Shown here piece by piece: positions 16,881 to 25,759 of a DNA stretch of 64,000 bases (position 1 is its first letter; each line of letters begins with the position of its first letter). The position numbers and the translations under genes were made by a program. Under the pieces are notes generated by a model. It was not told where the DNA came from, did not search any database, and saw only the letters and a list, made by a program, of their open reading frames with translations. Source of the DNA: Lachnospiraceae bacterium (GTDB lineage: Bacteria > Bacillota > Clostridia > Lachnospirales > Lachnospiraceae); contig JAFZRY010000013.1 of the NCBI GenBank assembly GCA_017619615.1, positions 22,476 through 86,475 on the forward strand. The letters run 5' to 3'.

Positions 16881-17849
16881 ATGCCGAACACTCATGATAC
16901 AATCAGCATAGTGGTGCCCGTCTACAAGGTGGAAGGCCTGCTGGACCGCTGCGTGCGGAGCATCCTCGGCCAGACGGTCCCGGACTGGGAACTGATCCTG
17001 GTGGACGACGGCTCGCCGGACAGCTGCGGCGCGCTCTGCGACGCCTGGGCGGAAAAGGACAGCCGCATTTTCGTGATCCATCAGGTGAACGGCGGTCTTT
17101 CCGCGGCCCGGAACAGCGGGATCGCGCGCGCTTCCGGCGAATGGCTCGCCTTTCTGGACAGCGACGACTGGTGGGCGGAAAGCTTTCTCGAAGAAATGCT
17201 GGCCGCGGCGCAGCAGCAGGAGGCTGATCTGTCCATCTGCGGCTGGACCTTGGAATACGAAGACGGCCGCACCCCGGAAGACCGCCTGCCCGAACCGGGC
17301 GTTTTCACCTCCCGTGAAGCCCTGATGACCCTGTCCGGCCCGGACGGCGTCCTGTATGTCACGGCCTGGAACCGCCTGATCCGCCGCAGCCTGTGGGGCG
17401 ATCTGCAGTTCCCGCCCGGAAAACTGCACGAGGACGAATTCACCGCTCACCTGCTGCTGGACCGCACCGAAAAGACGGCCGTCCTGGCTCGTCCCCTGGT
17501 GCATTACTGGCAGCGCAGCGGCAGCATCACCGCGGTGTCCGGCAACCTGAAGCACTGGGACGGCACGGAAGCCATCGCGGAGCGGTACCGGTATTTTCAG
17601 GAGAAAGGGTATGCGGAACTGCTCGCGCCTACTTTCCGGAAATTCCTGTACCATTACTTCCTCTGCCTCCGGGATCTGGATACGGACAGCCCGGAAGGGC
17701 GGGAGAGACTCGCGGCGGTCCGCCGGCTGGCTGAGCCGCTGTTGAAGGAAAGGAATAACCTGAAGAACTGCACCGCAGGCGAACGGCTGGGACTGGCCCG
17801 GCCGGCGCTCTGGAAAAAGATCCACCGCCTGAGACACGCAGCCAGATAG
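16881..17849 (+). CDS. family 2 glycosyltransferase
   Basis: 322 aa. The start is ATG 16881 (MPNTHDTISIVVPVYK); the open frame further upstream overlaps the previous gene without GT features. Motifs ELILVDDGSPDSCG and FLDSDDWW are present. The ribosome site is weak (AAGAGA), consistent with coupling to the gene before it. A rhomboid-like membrane protein follows 11 bp later and may be co-transcribed. Confidence 0.9.
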   Translation: MPNTHDTISIVVPVYKVEGLLDRCVRSILGQTVPDWELILVDDGSPDSCGALCDAWAEKDSRIFVIHQVNGGLSAARNSGIARASGEWLAFLDSDDWWAESFLEEMLAAAQQQEADLSICGWTLEYEDGRTPEDRLPEPGVFTSREALMTLSGPDGVLYVTAWNRLIRRSLWGDLQFPPGKLHEDEFTAHLLLDRTEKTAVLARPLVHYWQRSGSITAVSGNLKHWDGTEAIAERYRYFQEKGYAELLAPTFRKFLYHYFLCLRDLDTDSPEGRERLAAVRRLAEPLLKERNNLKNCTAGERLGLARPALWKKIHRLRHAAR

Positions 17850-17860
17850 GAGAATACGAC

Positions 17861-18718
17861 ATGAAGTTTTTCGATAAACTGGAACAGAAATTCGGCCGCT
17901 TCGCCGTCAAGAACCTGACGGTCTACATCATCATCCTGAACGTCGCGGGCCTGATCCTGATGTATACCAACCCGATGTTCTATTACCTGCATCTGAGTCT
18001 GGACATGGAGCGGATCTTCGCCGGAGAAGTCTGGCGCCTGTTCACGTTCGTGATCTATCCCTCCACCACGAGCATCCTGTGGTTCTTCCTGGAGATGTTC
18101 ATTCTGTATTCCCTGGGCTCCACGCTGGAGCGCCTCTGGGGGCGGTTCTATTACAATCTGTACATCTTCCTGGGCCTGTTCTTTATGGTCATCGCAGCGC
18201 TGGCGGTCTACCTGATCAGCGGGGACGTCCTGTTCCTGACGCCGTCCAATCTGTACCTGACGCTGCTACTCGCGTTCGCCATGACGCTGCCGGACATGCA
18301 GTTCCTGCTGTATTTCATCATTCCGGTCAAGGCCAAATATCTGGCGATCTTTTACGTAGGCCTGATGGTTTATCAGTTCATCAAGGGCGACTGGACGAGC
18401 CGCATAGCCATCATTGCTTCGTTCGCGAACGCCCTCATTTTCTTCCTGCTGATTCGGAGCCCCGCGAAGCGCGTGCAGCAGGCCTACCGCAAGCATCAGT
18501 TCGATTCGAAGGTCCGGGAAGCGGCCCGGAAGACCGAGCACATGCGGCCGTTCGGTGGCGCCCGCCATACCTGCGCGGTCTGCGGCCGCACCGAAAAGGA
18601 CGATCCGAATCTGGAGTTCCGTTACTGCAGCAAATGCATCGGGAACCGGGAGTACTGCCAGGACCACCTGTATACGCATGTGCACATAACGGGGGATCCG
18701 GGGGACGGAAATTATTGA
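17861..18718 (+). CDS. rhomboid-like membrane protein lacking catalytic residues, with C-terminal zinc ribbon
   Basis: 285 aa. About six helices (near residues 19-37, 62-85, 95-120, 121-145, 148-170, 180-198) and the GEVWRLFTF loop resemble the rhomboid fold. However, the GxSG serine and the partner histidine of active rhomboids are not seen, so it is probably a pseudoprotease or derlin-like protein. The cytosolic tail has Cys/His pairs (C238/C241, C256/C259, C266/H269) consistent with zinc binding. The start is ATG 17861 behind ATAGGAGA. It follows the glycosyltransferases closely. Confidence 0.7.
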   Translation: MKFFDKLEQKFGRFAVKNLTVYIIILNVAGLILMYTNPMFYYLHLSLDMERIFAGEVWRLFTFVIYPSTTSILWFFLEMFILYSLGSTLERLWGRFYYNLYIFLGLFFMVIAALAVYLISGDVLFLTPSNLYLTLLLAFAMTLPDMQFLLYFIIPVKAKYLAIFYVGLMVYQFIKGDWTSRIAIIASFANALIFFLLIRSPAKRVQQAYRKHQFDSKVREAARKTEHMRPFGGARHTCAVCGRTEKDDPNLEFRYCSKCIGNREYCQDHLYTHVHITGDPGDGNY

Positions 18719-18738
18719 GACGGGACCGCAGGTTTTCC

Positions 18739-18767
18739 TTGACTTACCGGGCGGTTTCCGATACACT
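18739..18767 (+). promoter_or_regulatory. possible distal recA promoter
   Basis: TTGACT (18739-18744), 17-bp spacer, TACACT (18762-18767). It lies upstream of the stronger SOS-controlled promoter. Confidence 0.3.
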
Positions 18768-18817
18768 TTTCTTTGGGGAGATGGCGCGGTCATTTTCCCT
18801 TTTTTTGCAAAAAAGGC

Positions 18818-18846
18818 TTGACAGAAACGGGGAGATAGGATAAGAT
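18818..18846 (+). promoter_or_regulatory. recA promoter
   Basis: TTGACA (18818-18823), 17-bp spacer, TAAGAT (18841-18846). The SOS box begins 8 bp after the -10, so LexA would block initiation. Confidence 0.75.
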
Positions 18847-18854
18847 ACGAATAG

Positions 18855-18868
18855 CGAACATAAGTTCG
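18855..18868 (+). promoter_or_regulatory. LexA/DinR SOS box of recA
   Basis: CGAACATAAGTTCG is an exact match to the Gram-positive SOS operator CGAAC-N4-GTTCG. It lies at the predicted start point of recA, which indicates DNA-damage induction. Confidence 0.92.
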
Positions 18869-18883
18869 AATAACGGAGGAGAT

Positions 18884-19909
18884 ATGAACAAGGAAGATCG
18901 TCTGCAGGCAATCGAATCATTAGTCGCTCACACGGATAAGGAGTTCGGCAAGGGCTCCATCATGCGCCTCGGTGACAACCGCGGCATGAATATCGAAACC
19001 ATCCCCACCGGCTCGCTGGCGCTGGATCTGGCGCTGGGACTGGGCGGCCTGCCCCGCGGCCGCATCGTGGAGATCTACGGGCCGGAATCCGGCGGCAAGA
19101 CCACCCTGGCCCTGCACGTCATCGCGGAAGCCCAGAAACGGGACGGCTTTGCCGGCTTCGTGGACGCGGAGCACGCGCTGGATCCCGTTTACGCCAAGAA
19201 GATCGGCGTGGACATTGAAAACCTGTACGTGTCCCAGCCGGACAACGGCGAGCAGGCCCTGGAGATCGCGGAAGCCATGGTTCGCTCCGGCGCCATGGAC
19301 GTCGTCGTCATCGACTCGGTGGCCGCCCTGGTCCCGAAGTCGGAGATCGAAGGCGACATGGGCGATTCCCACGTCGGCCAGCAGGCCCGCCTGATGTCCC
19401 AGGCCCTGCGGAAACTCACCGCCGCCATCAACCGCTCCAACTGCATCGTCATCTTCATCAACCAGCTGCGGGAGAAGATCGGCGTCATGTTCGGCAACCC
19501 GGAGACCACCACCGGCGGCCGTGCGCTGAAATTCTATGCCTCGGTCCGGCTCGACGTGCGCCGCACGGAAAGTCTGAAGCAGGGCGGCGAAGTCATCGGC
19601 AACCACGTGCGCGTCAAAGTCGTGAAAAACAAAGTGGCCCCGCCTTTCAAGGAAGCGGAGTTCGACATCATGTTCGGCCAGGGCATCTCCAAAGAAGGGG
19701 ACGTGCTGGATCTGGCGGCCCAGGCCGGCATCGTGGAGAAGAGCGGCGCCTGGTACGGCTACAACGGCAACCGCATCGGCCAGGGCCGTGACAACACCAA
19801 GAACTACCTGAAGCAGAACCCGGAAGTCCTGGCGGAACTGGAAGACCTGGTGCGCGCGCATTACGGCTTTACGGAACACAAACCGGCTGCCGAGGCGAAA
19901 AACGAATAA
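18884..19909 (+). CDS. recA: recombinase RecA
   Basis: 341 aa, full length. It forms ATP-dependent filaments on single-stranded DNA, drives strand exchange and triggers LexA self-cleavage. Walker [10 protein letters not shown], the [11 protein letters not shown] Walker B region, and the DNA-binding loop segments [10 protein letters not shown] and [14 protein letters not shown] are all intact. The start is ATG 18884 behind ACGGAGGAG. Regulation by LexA is evident from the operator upstream. Confidence 0.99.
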   Translation: MNKEDRLQAIESLVAHTDKEFGKGSIMRLGDNRGMNIETIPTGSLALDLALGLGGLPRGRIVEIYGPESGGKTTLALHVIAEAQKRDGFAGFVDAEHALDPVYAKKIGVDIENLYVSQPDNGEQALEIAEAMVRSGAMDVVVIDSVAALVPKSEIEGDMGDSHVGQQARLMSQALRKLTAAINRSNCIVIFINQLREKIGVMFGNPETTTGGRALKFYASVRLDVRRTESLKQGGEVIGNHVRVKVVKNKVAPPFKEAEFDIMFGQGISKEGDVLDLAAQAGIVEKSGAWYGYNGNRIGQGRDNTKNYLKQNPEVLAELEDLVRAHYGFTEHKPAAEAKNE

Positions 19910-19958
19910 AAAACCCTGAAAAACCCGGCAAAATACCGTAAAAAAAGCAAAAAAACAC

Positions 19959-19987
19959 TTGCCAGCCAATGCCTTTTGTGCTAATAT
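19959..19987 (+). promoter_or_regulatory. promoter of the rimP-nusA-infB operon
   Basis: TTGCCA (19959-19964), 17-bp spacer, TAATAT (19982-19987). It gives a leader of about 80 nt that includes the hairpin at 20018-20046. Confidence 0.6.
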
Positions 19988-20017
19988 GCTACCGGTAAGT
20001 TGAATAGTATGCTAGAT

Positions 20018-20046
20018 GAAAGAGTGGATAGTCGATCCGCTCTTTC
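20018..20046 (+). promoter_or_regulatory. leader hairpin of the rimP operon
   Basis: GAAAGAGTGGAT (20018-20029) pairs with ATCCGCTCTTTC (20035-20046), one T-G wobble, loop AGTCG. It lies between the operon promoter and rimP. A similar hairpin often precedes rimP in Clostridia (recalled). It could act as an attenuator sensed by NusA or protect the 5' end. The T-run after it is short. Confidence 0.55.
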
Positions 20047-20075
20047 GTTTATGAAGGGGCAAGAGAGGTGGCCAT

Positions 20076-20549
20076 TTGAACAGACGCGAAACAGTAGAGA
20101 AAAAGACGGAAGCCGTGCTGGCTCCCATTCTGGAAAGCACCGGCACCGAACTGGTGGATCTGGAATACGTGAAGGAAGGCAGCGATTGGTTCCTGCGCGT
20201 GACCCTGGATAAACAGGGCGGCCTGCGCATTGACGACTGCGAGACCGTCAGCCGCGCGCTCAGCGATGCTCTGGATGCGCAGGACTTCATCGACGACGCC
20301 TACATGCTGGAAGTCAGCTCGCCGGGCCTGCTGCGCCCCCTGAAAAAACCGAAGGATTTTGAACGCAATATGGGGAAGGAAGTGGAGATCCATCTGTTCA
20401 AGCCCCGTGACAACAGCAAAGAGTGGGTGGGGACCCTGACCGCATACGACGGAGAATCCGTGACCATTCGCGACGGAGAGACCGAACGCGGCTTTACCCT
20501 GAAAGAGATCTCGCTCATCAGACCTTACATAGATTTCTCCGACCTGTAA
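20076..20549 (+). CDS. rimP: ribosome maturation factor RimP
   Basis: 157 aa. It assists 30S assembly and S12 incorporation. The pattern LESTGTELVDLEYVKEGSDW, LRVTLDKQGG and VSSPGLLRPLKK is diagnostic. The start is TTG 20076 behind AGAGGTGG; no ATG in frame fits. A rare start codon in the first gene of the operon may limit translation. nusA follows 40 bp later. Confidence 0.93.
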   Translation: MNRRETVEKKTEAVLAPILESTGTELVDLEYVKEGSDWFLRVTLDKQGGLRIDDCETVSRALSDALDAQDFIDDAYMLEVSSPGLLRPLKKPKDFERNMGKEVEIHLFKPRDNSKEWVGTLTAYDGESVTIRDGETERGFTLKEISLIRPYIDFSDL

Positions 20550-20589
20550 ATGGCGGAGGCAGACGAAGAACCGGGAGGACAAAAGAAAA

Positions 20590-21816
20590 ATGAACAAGGA
20601 ACTGTTAGAGGCCATTGCCCTGATCGAGAAGGAAAAGAACATCGACCGCGAGATCCTGCTTACCGCGCTGGAAGAATCCCTGACGGCGGCATACAGCAAG
20701 TCTTTTGATAAATCCGAAAAGAACGGCGACCGGAAAGGCGAAAAGCGCGCGGAAAACATCCGCGTGGTCCTGGACCGCGAGACCGGCGATTACCGTATTT
20801 TCCGCGAAAAAACCGTCGTGGAGGAGATCCAGAACCCCCTGACGGAGATCTCGCTGGAAGACGCCAGAAAACTCAGCCCGGTCTATCAGCCCGGCGACGT
20901 GGTGCGCGAAGAACTGCCGTTGGACAGCTTCAGCCGCGTGACCGCCCAGAACGCGAAAAACAACTTCCGCACCAAACTGCTGGAGGAGGAGCGCCGCTCC
21001 GTGTTTGAACGCTACAACAGCAAACTGGGCCAGATCGTCACCGGTATCGTACAGCGCCGCATGGCGGAGCGCACGATCATCAACCTGGGCAACACGGACG
21101 CCATCCTGCCCAAGAGCGAGCAGATCGAGACCGAAAACTACCGCAACAACGAACGGATCAAAGTCCTGGTTCTGAAGGTGGAAGCCCGTGCGCCGAAGAA
21201 AGAGCCGGTCATCACCGTCAGCCGCACGCATCCCGACATGGTGCGCCGCTTCTTCGAGGCGGAAGTGCCGGAGATCAAGCAGGGCCTGGTGGAGATCAAG
21301 GCCGTGGCCCGCGAGGCCGGTTCCCGCAGCAAGATGGCCGTCGTGTCCTACGATGAAGCCGTAGACCCGATCGGCGCCTGCGTGGGCCTGAACGGGACCC
21401 GCGTGAACGCTGTCGTGGATGAACTGGGCGGCGAGAAGATCGACCTGGTGGAATGGCGCGACCATCCCGCCGAGTTCATCGAAAACGCGCTGAAACCCGC
21501 GAAAGTCATCGTCGTGCTGGCGGATGAGGAAGACAAGACCGCGCAGGTCATTGTCCCCGATTTCCAGCTGTCCCTGGCCATCGGCCGCGCCGGCCAGAAC
21601 GTCCGGCTGGCCGCCCGCCTGACCGGCTTCAAGATCGACATTAAGTCCGAGACCGAAGCCCGCGAGAGCGGCTTGTTCGACGAGATCGGCTACATCGACG
21701 ACTACGAAGACAACGGCGAAGAGTACTACGAAGAAGGCTACGAAGAAGAATACGTCGAAGAGGGCTACGAAGAGGAATACGTCGAGGAGCCCGTGGAAAA
21801 CGAAGCGGAGCGGTAA
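20590..21816 (+). CDS. nusA: transcription termination/antitermination factor NusA
   Basis: 408 aa. The N-terminal RNA-polymerase-binding domain (about 1-130) is followed by S1 and two KH domains; the second KH has AIGRAGQNVRLAARLTG. The C-terminus carries an acidic tail of EEGYEEEYV repeats (from about residue 378) in place of the helical repeats found in proteobacteria. The start is ATG 20590 behind GGGAGGAC. It is second in the operon. Confidence 0.96.
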   Translation: MNKELLEAIALIEKEKNIDREILLTALEESLTAAYSKSFDKSEKNGDRKGEKRAENIRVVLDRETGDYRIFREKTVVEEIQNPLTEISLEDARKLSPVYQPGDVVREELPLDSFSRVTAQNAKNNFRTKLLEEERRSVFERYNSKLGQIVTGIVQRRMAERTIINLGNTDAILPKSEQIETENYRNNERIKVLVLKVEARAPKKEPVITVSRTHPDMVRRFFEAEVPEIKQGLVEIKAVAREAGSRSKMAVVSYDEAVDPIGACVGLNGTRVNAVVDELGGEKIDLVEWRDHPAEFIENALKPAKVIVVLADEEDKTAQVIVPDFQLSLAIGRAGQNVRLAARLTGFKIDIKSETEARESGLFDEIGYIDDYEDNGEEYYEEGYEEEYVEEGYEEEYVEEPVENEAER

Positions 21817-21819
21817 GGC

Positions 21820-22101
21820 ATGACGGAACGGAAGGTCCCCCTGCGGACCTGCGTGGGATGCCGCGGGGTAAAAGAAAAGAGTGAACTGATCCGCATCGTG
21901 CGGACGCCGGAAGGCGAAATCAGAACGGATCTTTCCGGGAAGGCGGCCGGACGCGGCGCGTATCTCTGCCCGCAGCGCGGATGCCTGGAACTGGCCATCA
22001 AAAAAGGAGGGTTTGCCCGGAGCCTGCACATGACGCTCACGGCGGAACAGACGGAGAACCTGAGAAGGGAATTGAAGGAATTTGAAGAAAGAGACCCTTA
22101 A
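21820..22101 (+). CDS. rnpM: YlxR family RNA-binding protein (RnpM)
   Basis: 93 aa. The family signature RTCVGCRGVKEKSELIRIVR and the GRGAYLCP segment are present. In B. subtilis and other Firmicutes YlxR/RnpM binds RNase P RNA and modulates its activity. It starts 4 bp after nusA, and its 3' end overlaps ylxQ. The nusA-ylxR-ylxQ-infB order is standard. Confidence 0.9.
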   Translation: MTERKVPLRTCVGCRGVKEKSELIRIVRTPEGEIRTDLSGKAAGRGAYLCPQRGCLELAIKKGGFARSLHMTLTAEQTENLRRELKEFEERDP

Positions 22102-22414
22102 CATGATCGGGATCGCCAAACGGGCCGGCAAGGTCATGAGCGGCGCCTACCAGGTGGAACAGGCAGTCCACAAACGGCAGGCCCGGCTGGTGATCGCGGC
22201 GGAAGACGCTTCCGACAATACAAAAAAACATATCTCGGATATGTGCAGATACAGAAGGATACCATGGACGGCAGCCGGCGACAAAGCCTCATTGGGCCGG
22301 GCCGTCGGGCAGGAATCCAGAACCTGTCTGGCGGTAACGGATGCCGGACTGGCGGCGGCCATAATGCGGCTGCTGGAAGAAGAAGGAATTACTTTGGAGC
22401 GCGAGGGGGAATAA
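22082..22414 (+). CDS. ylxQ: L7Ae-family ribosomal-like protein YlxQ
   Basis: 110 aa. It is a K-turn RNA-binding L7Ae/L30e/S12e-type protein (IGIAKRAGKVMSGAYQVE, LVIAAEDASDNTKK, SLGRAVGQ). The start TTG 22082 lies in the 3' end of rnpM and aligns with the length of B. subtilis YlxQ. ATG 22103, just after the rnpM stop, is an alternative seven residues shorter. It ends 3 bp before infB. Confidence 0.85.
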   Translation: MKKETLNMIGIAKRAGKVMSGAYQVEQAVHKRQARLVIAAEDASDNTKKHISDMCRYRRIPWTAAGDKASLGRAVGQESRTCLAVTDAGLAAAIMRLLEEEGITLEREGE

Positions 22415-22417
22415 AGA

Positions 22418-25285
22418 ATGGGTATGGATAACGAGAATAAAAATACGAACGAAGTGAACGGCGAACCGAAAAAGAAGAAATACAGCGTGGTATTCCGCCC
22501 GGCAAACAGCCAGCAGAACAGCGTCAAGACCAGACCCGCGGGCACGGCCCCGGCCAGAAGGCCGGCGGGCACTGCTCCGGCTCCCGGACGCCGTCCGGCA
22601 CCGGGCACCAGACCCGCTGCCCCTCAGGATGAGACCGCGAAAAGACCCGCGGTCCGCCGCCCCGCGCCTGCAGCACCTGCCAAACCGGCTGAAACCGAAG
22701 CGGTAAAACCTGCTGCTAAGACGGAACCGGCAGTCGTCCCGGAGAAACCCGTGCAGACTGCCCCTGCCGCGAAAGTCAAGCCGGAAGCGGCGGAAAAAGC
22801 GGAAACCAGACCCGCTGCCCCTGAAAAGATTGCGGAGGTTCCGGCCGCTGAAACGAAAACCGAAAAACCCGTACAGGCTGAAAAACCTGTGCAGGCGGAA
22901 AAACCGGCCGAACAGAAGCCGGCGGAACCTGCCCCCGAAAAGAAGACCAGACCTGCCGCACCGGCCCGTCCGGCGGAACCGGTCAAAGAACCGGCCCGTC
23001 CGGCCGCCCGCTTTGTGGACCTCGGACTGGTCCGCGCCGCGGAGCAGGAAGCGAAGGAAAGAAACGCCAGACTGGCAAGACAGCAGGCGGAACGCCGCAA
23101 TCAGGTCAGACAGGGCGGAACGCCCGGAAGCACTTCCGGTGCGCCCCGCACCGGAGAAAGACGATACACCGGTCAGCCTGCCGGACCGCGCGGCCCGCAG
23201 ACCGGGACCCGCGGCGGTGTGCCGAATAAAGATGAAGATACGCGTACCGCCAGACGTCCCGCCGCGCCGGCCAGAACGCCCCGTGCCGGCGGCGCCCCTT
23301 CCGGCGGAGCCGATCTGGGCCTCGGCCTGAGCAAAGGCGGCAAGAGCAACAAGCAGTCCCAGCGCCAGGCCGGCGCCGCCCGCGACAACAACCGCTACAA
23401 CAAGGGCAATTCCGATGAAATGCGGCGCCCCGGCGGCAAGAACGCACGCGGCAAGGGAGGCAGCATCAAGGAACTCGAAAAAGTCGCGAAGGCCGTCAAG
23501 GCCGAAAAGACCGAACCGCAGATCAAGGTCATCACCATCCCGGACAAACTGACCATCCAGGAACTGGCGACCGCCATGAAGATGCAGGCTTCCGCCATCA
23601 TCAAGAAACTCTTCCTGGCCGGCAAGGTCTTTACCGTGAACCAGGAGATCGACTATGACACCGCGGCGGATATCGCCCTGGAATATGACGTGATCGCCGA
23701 GCAGGAAGAAAAAGTAGACCTGATCGAAGAGATCCTGAAGGATCAGATCGTGGACAAGGAAGAGGACATGGTGCCCCGCCCGCCGGTGGTCTGCGTCATG
23801 GGTCACGTCGACCACGGCAAGACCTCCCTGCTGGATGCCATCCGCAAGACCAACGTGACCTCCGGGGAAGCCGGCGGCATCACGCAGCACATCGGCGCCT
23901 ACATGGTGGAGATCAACGGCCAGAAGATCACGTTTCTGGATACGCCCGGCCACGAAGCCTTCACGGCCATGCGCATGCGCGGCGCGCAGGCGACGGATAT
24001 CGCTATCCTGGTGGTGGCGGCGGACGACGGCGTGATGCCGCAGACCGTCGAAGCCATCAACCATGCGCGCGCAGCCGGCGTGGAGATCGTGGTGGCCATC
24101 AACAAGATCGACAAGCCCGGCGCCAATATCGATAAAGTCAAGAAGGAACTGACCGAGTACGGCCTGATCGGCGAAGACTGGGGCGGCACCGACATCTTCG
24201 TGCCCGTATCCGCCAAGCGCGGCGACGGCATCGAGGAACTGCTTGAAATGATGCTGCTGGTCGCGGAAATGCACGACCTGAAGGCCAACCCGAACCGCCG
24301 CGCCAGAGGTCTCGTGATCGAAGCGCAGCTGGATCCCACTCGCGGCCCCGTGGCCACCGTGCTGGTCCAGAAGGGCACGCTGCACGTGGGCGACCAGATG
24401 GCCGCCGGCGCCAGCTACGGCCGCATCCGCGCCATGCTGAACGACAAGGGCGAACGCGTCCAGACCGCCACCCCGGGCATGCCCGTGGAGATCCTCGGCC
24501 TGTCCACCGTCCCCGCCGCCGGCGAAGTCTTCATCTCGCCCGAGACGGAGAAGGAAGCCCGCAGCTATGCGGAGACCTTCATTTCCGAAGAACGCCGCAA
24601 GATGATTGAAGGCACGCGCAGCCACATGTCCCTGGACGATCTGTTCAGCCAGATCCAGAGCGGCAACATGAAGGAACTCAACCTGATCGTCAAAGCCGAC
24701 GTGCAGGGCAGCGTGGAAGCCGTCAAGGCCTCCCTGACCAAACTGTCCAACGACGAAGTAGCCGTCAAGGTGATCCACAGCGGTGCCGGCAACATCACCG
24801 AGACCGACGTGACCCTGGCCGCGGCCTCCAACGCCATCGTGATCGGCTTCAACGTGAAGATCGACGCCAAGGTCAAGGCGATCGCGGATCAGGAGAAGGT
24901 GGACGTGCGTCTGTACGACGTCATTTATCAGGCCATCGAAGACGTGCAGAACGCCATGCTCGGCATTCTGGAGCCTGTTTACGAAGAGCAGGTCACCGGC
25001 CACGCCGTCGTGCGCCAGGTCTTCAAGGCCTCCGGCATCGGCAACATCGCGGGCAGTTACGTCCTGGACGGCAAGATCGTCCGCGGCTCCAAATGCCGTG
25101 TAAAACGGGGCGACGACGTCCTCTACGAAGGCACGCTGGCCTCCCTGAAGCGCTTCAAGGACGACGTCAAGGAAGTCGCCTCCGGTTACGAATGCGGCCT
25201 GGTATTCGACAAATTCAACGACTTCACCGTGGACGACACCGTGGAATTCTACACGATGGTCCAGGTGGAGCGGAAACTGAAATAA
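22418..25285 (+). CDS. infB: translation initiation factor IF-2
   Basis: 955 aa. A disordered Ala/Pro/Glu/Arg-rich region (about 20-340) precedes the IF2N helical domain, then the GTPase domain starting near residue 452 with VMGHVDHGKTSLLD, DTPGHEAF and NKID, followed by domains II-IV. It positions initiator tRNA in the P site. The start is ATG 22418 behind GAGGGGGA. The long N-terminal extension contains near-repeats such as KPVQAEKPVQAEKP, which may vary between strains. Confidence 0.98.
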   Translation: MGMDNENKNTNEVNGEPKKKKYSVVFRPANSQQNSVKTRPAGTAPARRPAGTAPAPGRRPAPGTRPAAPQDETAKRPAVRRPAPAAPAKPAETEAVKPAAKTEPAVVPEKPVQTAPAAKVKPEAAEKAETRPAAPEKIAEVPAAETKTEKPVQAEKPVQAEKPAEQKPAEPAPEKKTRPAAPARPAEPVKEPARPAARFVDLGLVRAAEQEAKERNARLARQQAERRNQVRQGGTPGSTSGAPRTGERRYTGQPAGPRGPQTGTRGGVPNKDEDTRTARRPAAPARTPRAGGAPSGGADLGLGLSKGGKSNKQSQRQAGAARDNNRYNKGNSDEMRRPGGKNARGKGGSIKELEKVAKAVKAEKTEPQIKVITIPDKLTIQELATAMKMQASAIIKKLFLAGKVFTVNQEIDYDTAADIALEYDVIAEQEEKVDLIEEILKDQIVDKEEDMVPRPPVVCVMGHVDHGKTSLLDAIRKTNVTSGEAGGITQHIGAYMVEINGQKITFLDTPGHEAFTAMRMRGAQATDIAILVVAADDGVMPQTVEAINHARAAGVEIVVAINKIDKPGANIDKVKKELTEYGLIGEDWGGTDIFVPVSAKRGDGIEELLEMMLLVAEMHDLKANPNRRARGLVIEAQLDPTRGPVATVLVQKGTLHVGDQMAAGASYGRIRAMLNDKGERVQTATPGMPVEILGLSTVPAAGEVFISPETEKEARSYAETFISEERRKMIEGTRSHMSLDDLFSQIQSGNMKELNLIVKADVQGSVEAVKASLTKLSNDEVAVKVIHSGAGNITETDVTLAAASNAIVIGFNVKIDAKVKAIADQEKVDVRLYDVIYQAIEDVQNAMLGILEPVYEEQVTGHAVVRQVFKASGIGNIAGSYVLDGKIVRGSKCRVKRGDDVLYEGTLASLKRFKDDVKEVASGYECGLVFDKFNDFTVDDTVEFYTMVQVERKLK

Positions 25286-25292
25286 GAGGAAC

Positions 25293-25721
25293 ATGAAAAA
25301 GAACAGCATCAAAAACGAACGCATCAACGCGGAAGTCCAGCGCGCCCTCAGCCGGATCATCCGGGAGGAAGTCAAGGACCCCCGCATTCCGGTCATGGTC
25401 AGCGTGACCCAGTGCAAGGTCGCCCCGGACCTGAAGACCTGCAAGGCCTATATCAGCATTCTGGGCGATGAAACGGCCAGAACCGAATGTCATGCGGCAC
25501 TGAAAAGCGCGGCCGGGTTTATCCGCCACGGCCTGGCCGGCTCGCTGAACATGCGCATCACTCCGGAGATCACCTTTATTATGGATGATTCCATCCAGTA
25601 CGGGGTGGAAATGTCGCAGAAGATCGACGAGGTCATGGCCCGGCAGAATGCAGAGAGCGCGGCAGCCGGCGAAGGAACAGACGAGCAGACAGACGCCGAA
25701 GAGACGGGCTGCGCTGAATGA
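25293..25721 (+). CDS. rbfA: 30S ribosome-binding factor RbfA
   Basis: 142 aa. It is a KH-fold cold-shock assembly factor that binds the 30S subunit. The segments ALSRIIREEVKDPRI and ISILGDE are recognisable. A Glu/Thr-rich tail ends the protein. It starts 7 bp after infB. The nrnA phosphoesterase gene that usually follows rbfA in Firmicutes is absent; truB-ribF comes next after 38 bp. Confidence 0.94.
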   Translation: MKKNSIKNERINAEVQRALSRIIREEVKDPRIPVMVSVTQCKVAPDLKTCKAYISILGDETARTECHAALKSAAGFIRHGLAGSLNMRITPEITFIMDDSIQYGVEMSQKIDEVMARQNAESAAAGEGTDEQTDAEETGCAE

Positions 25722-25759
25722 TCGGAAAAGAATAATAAATTCACGGAAGGAGGTAAAGC

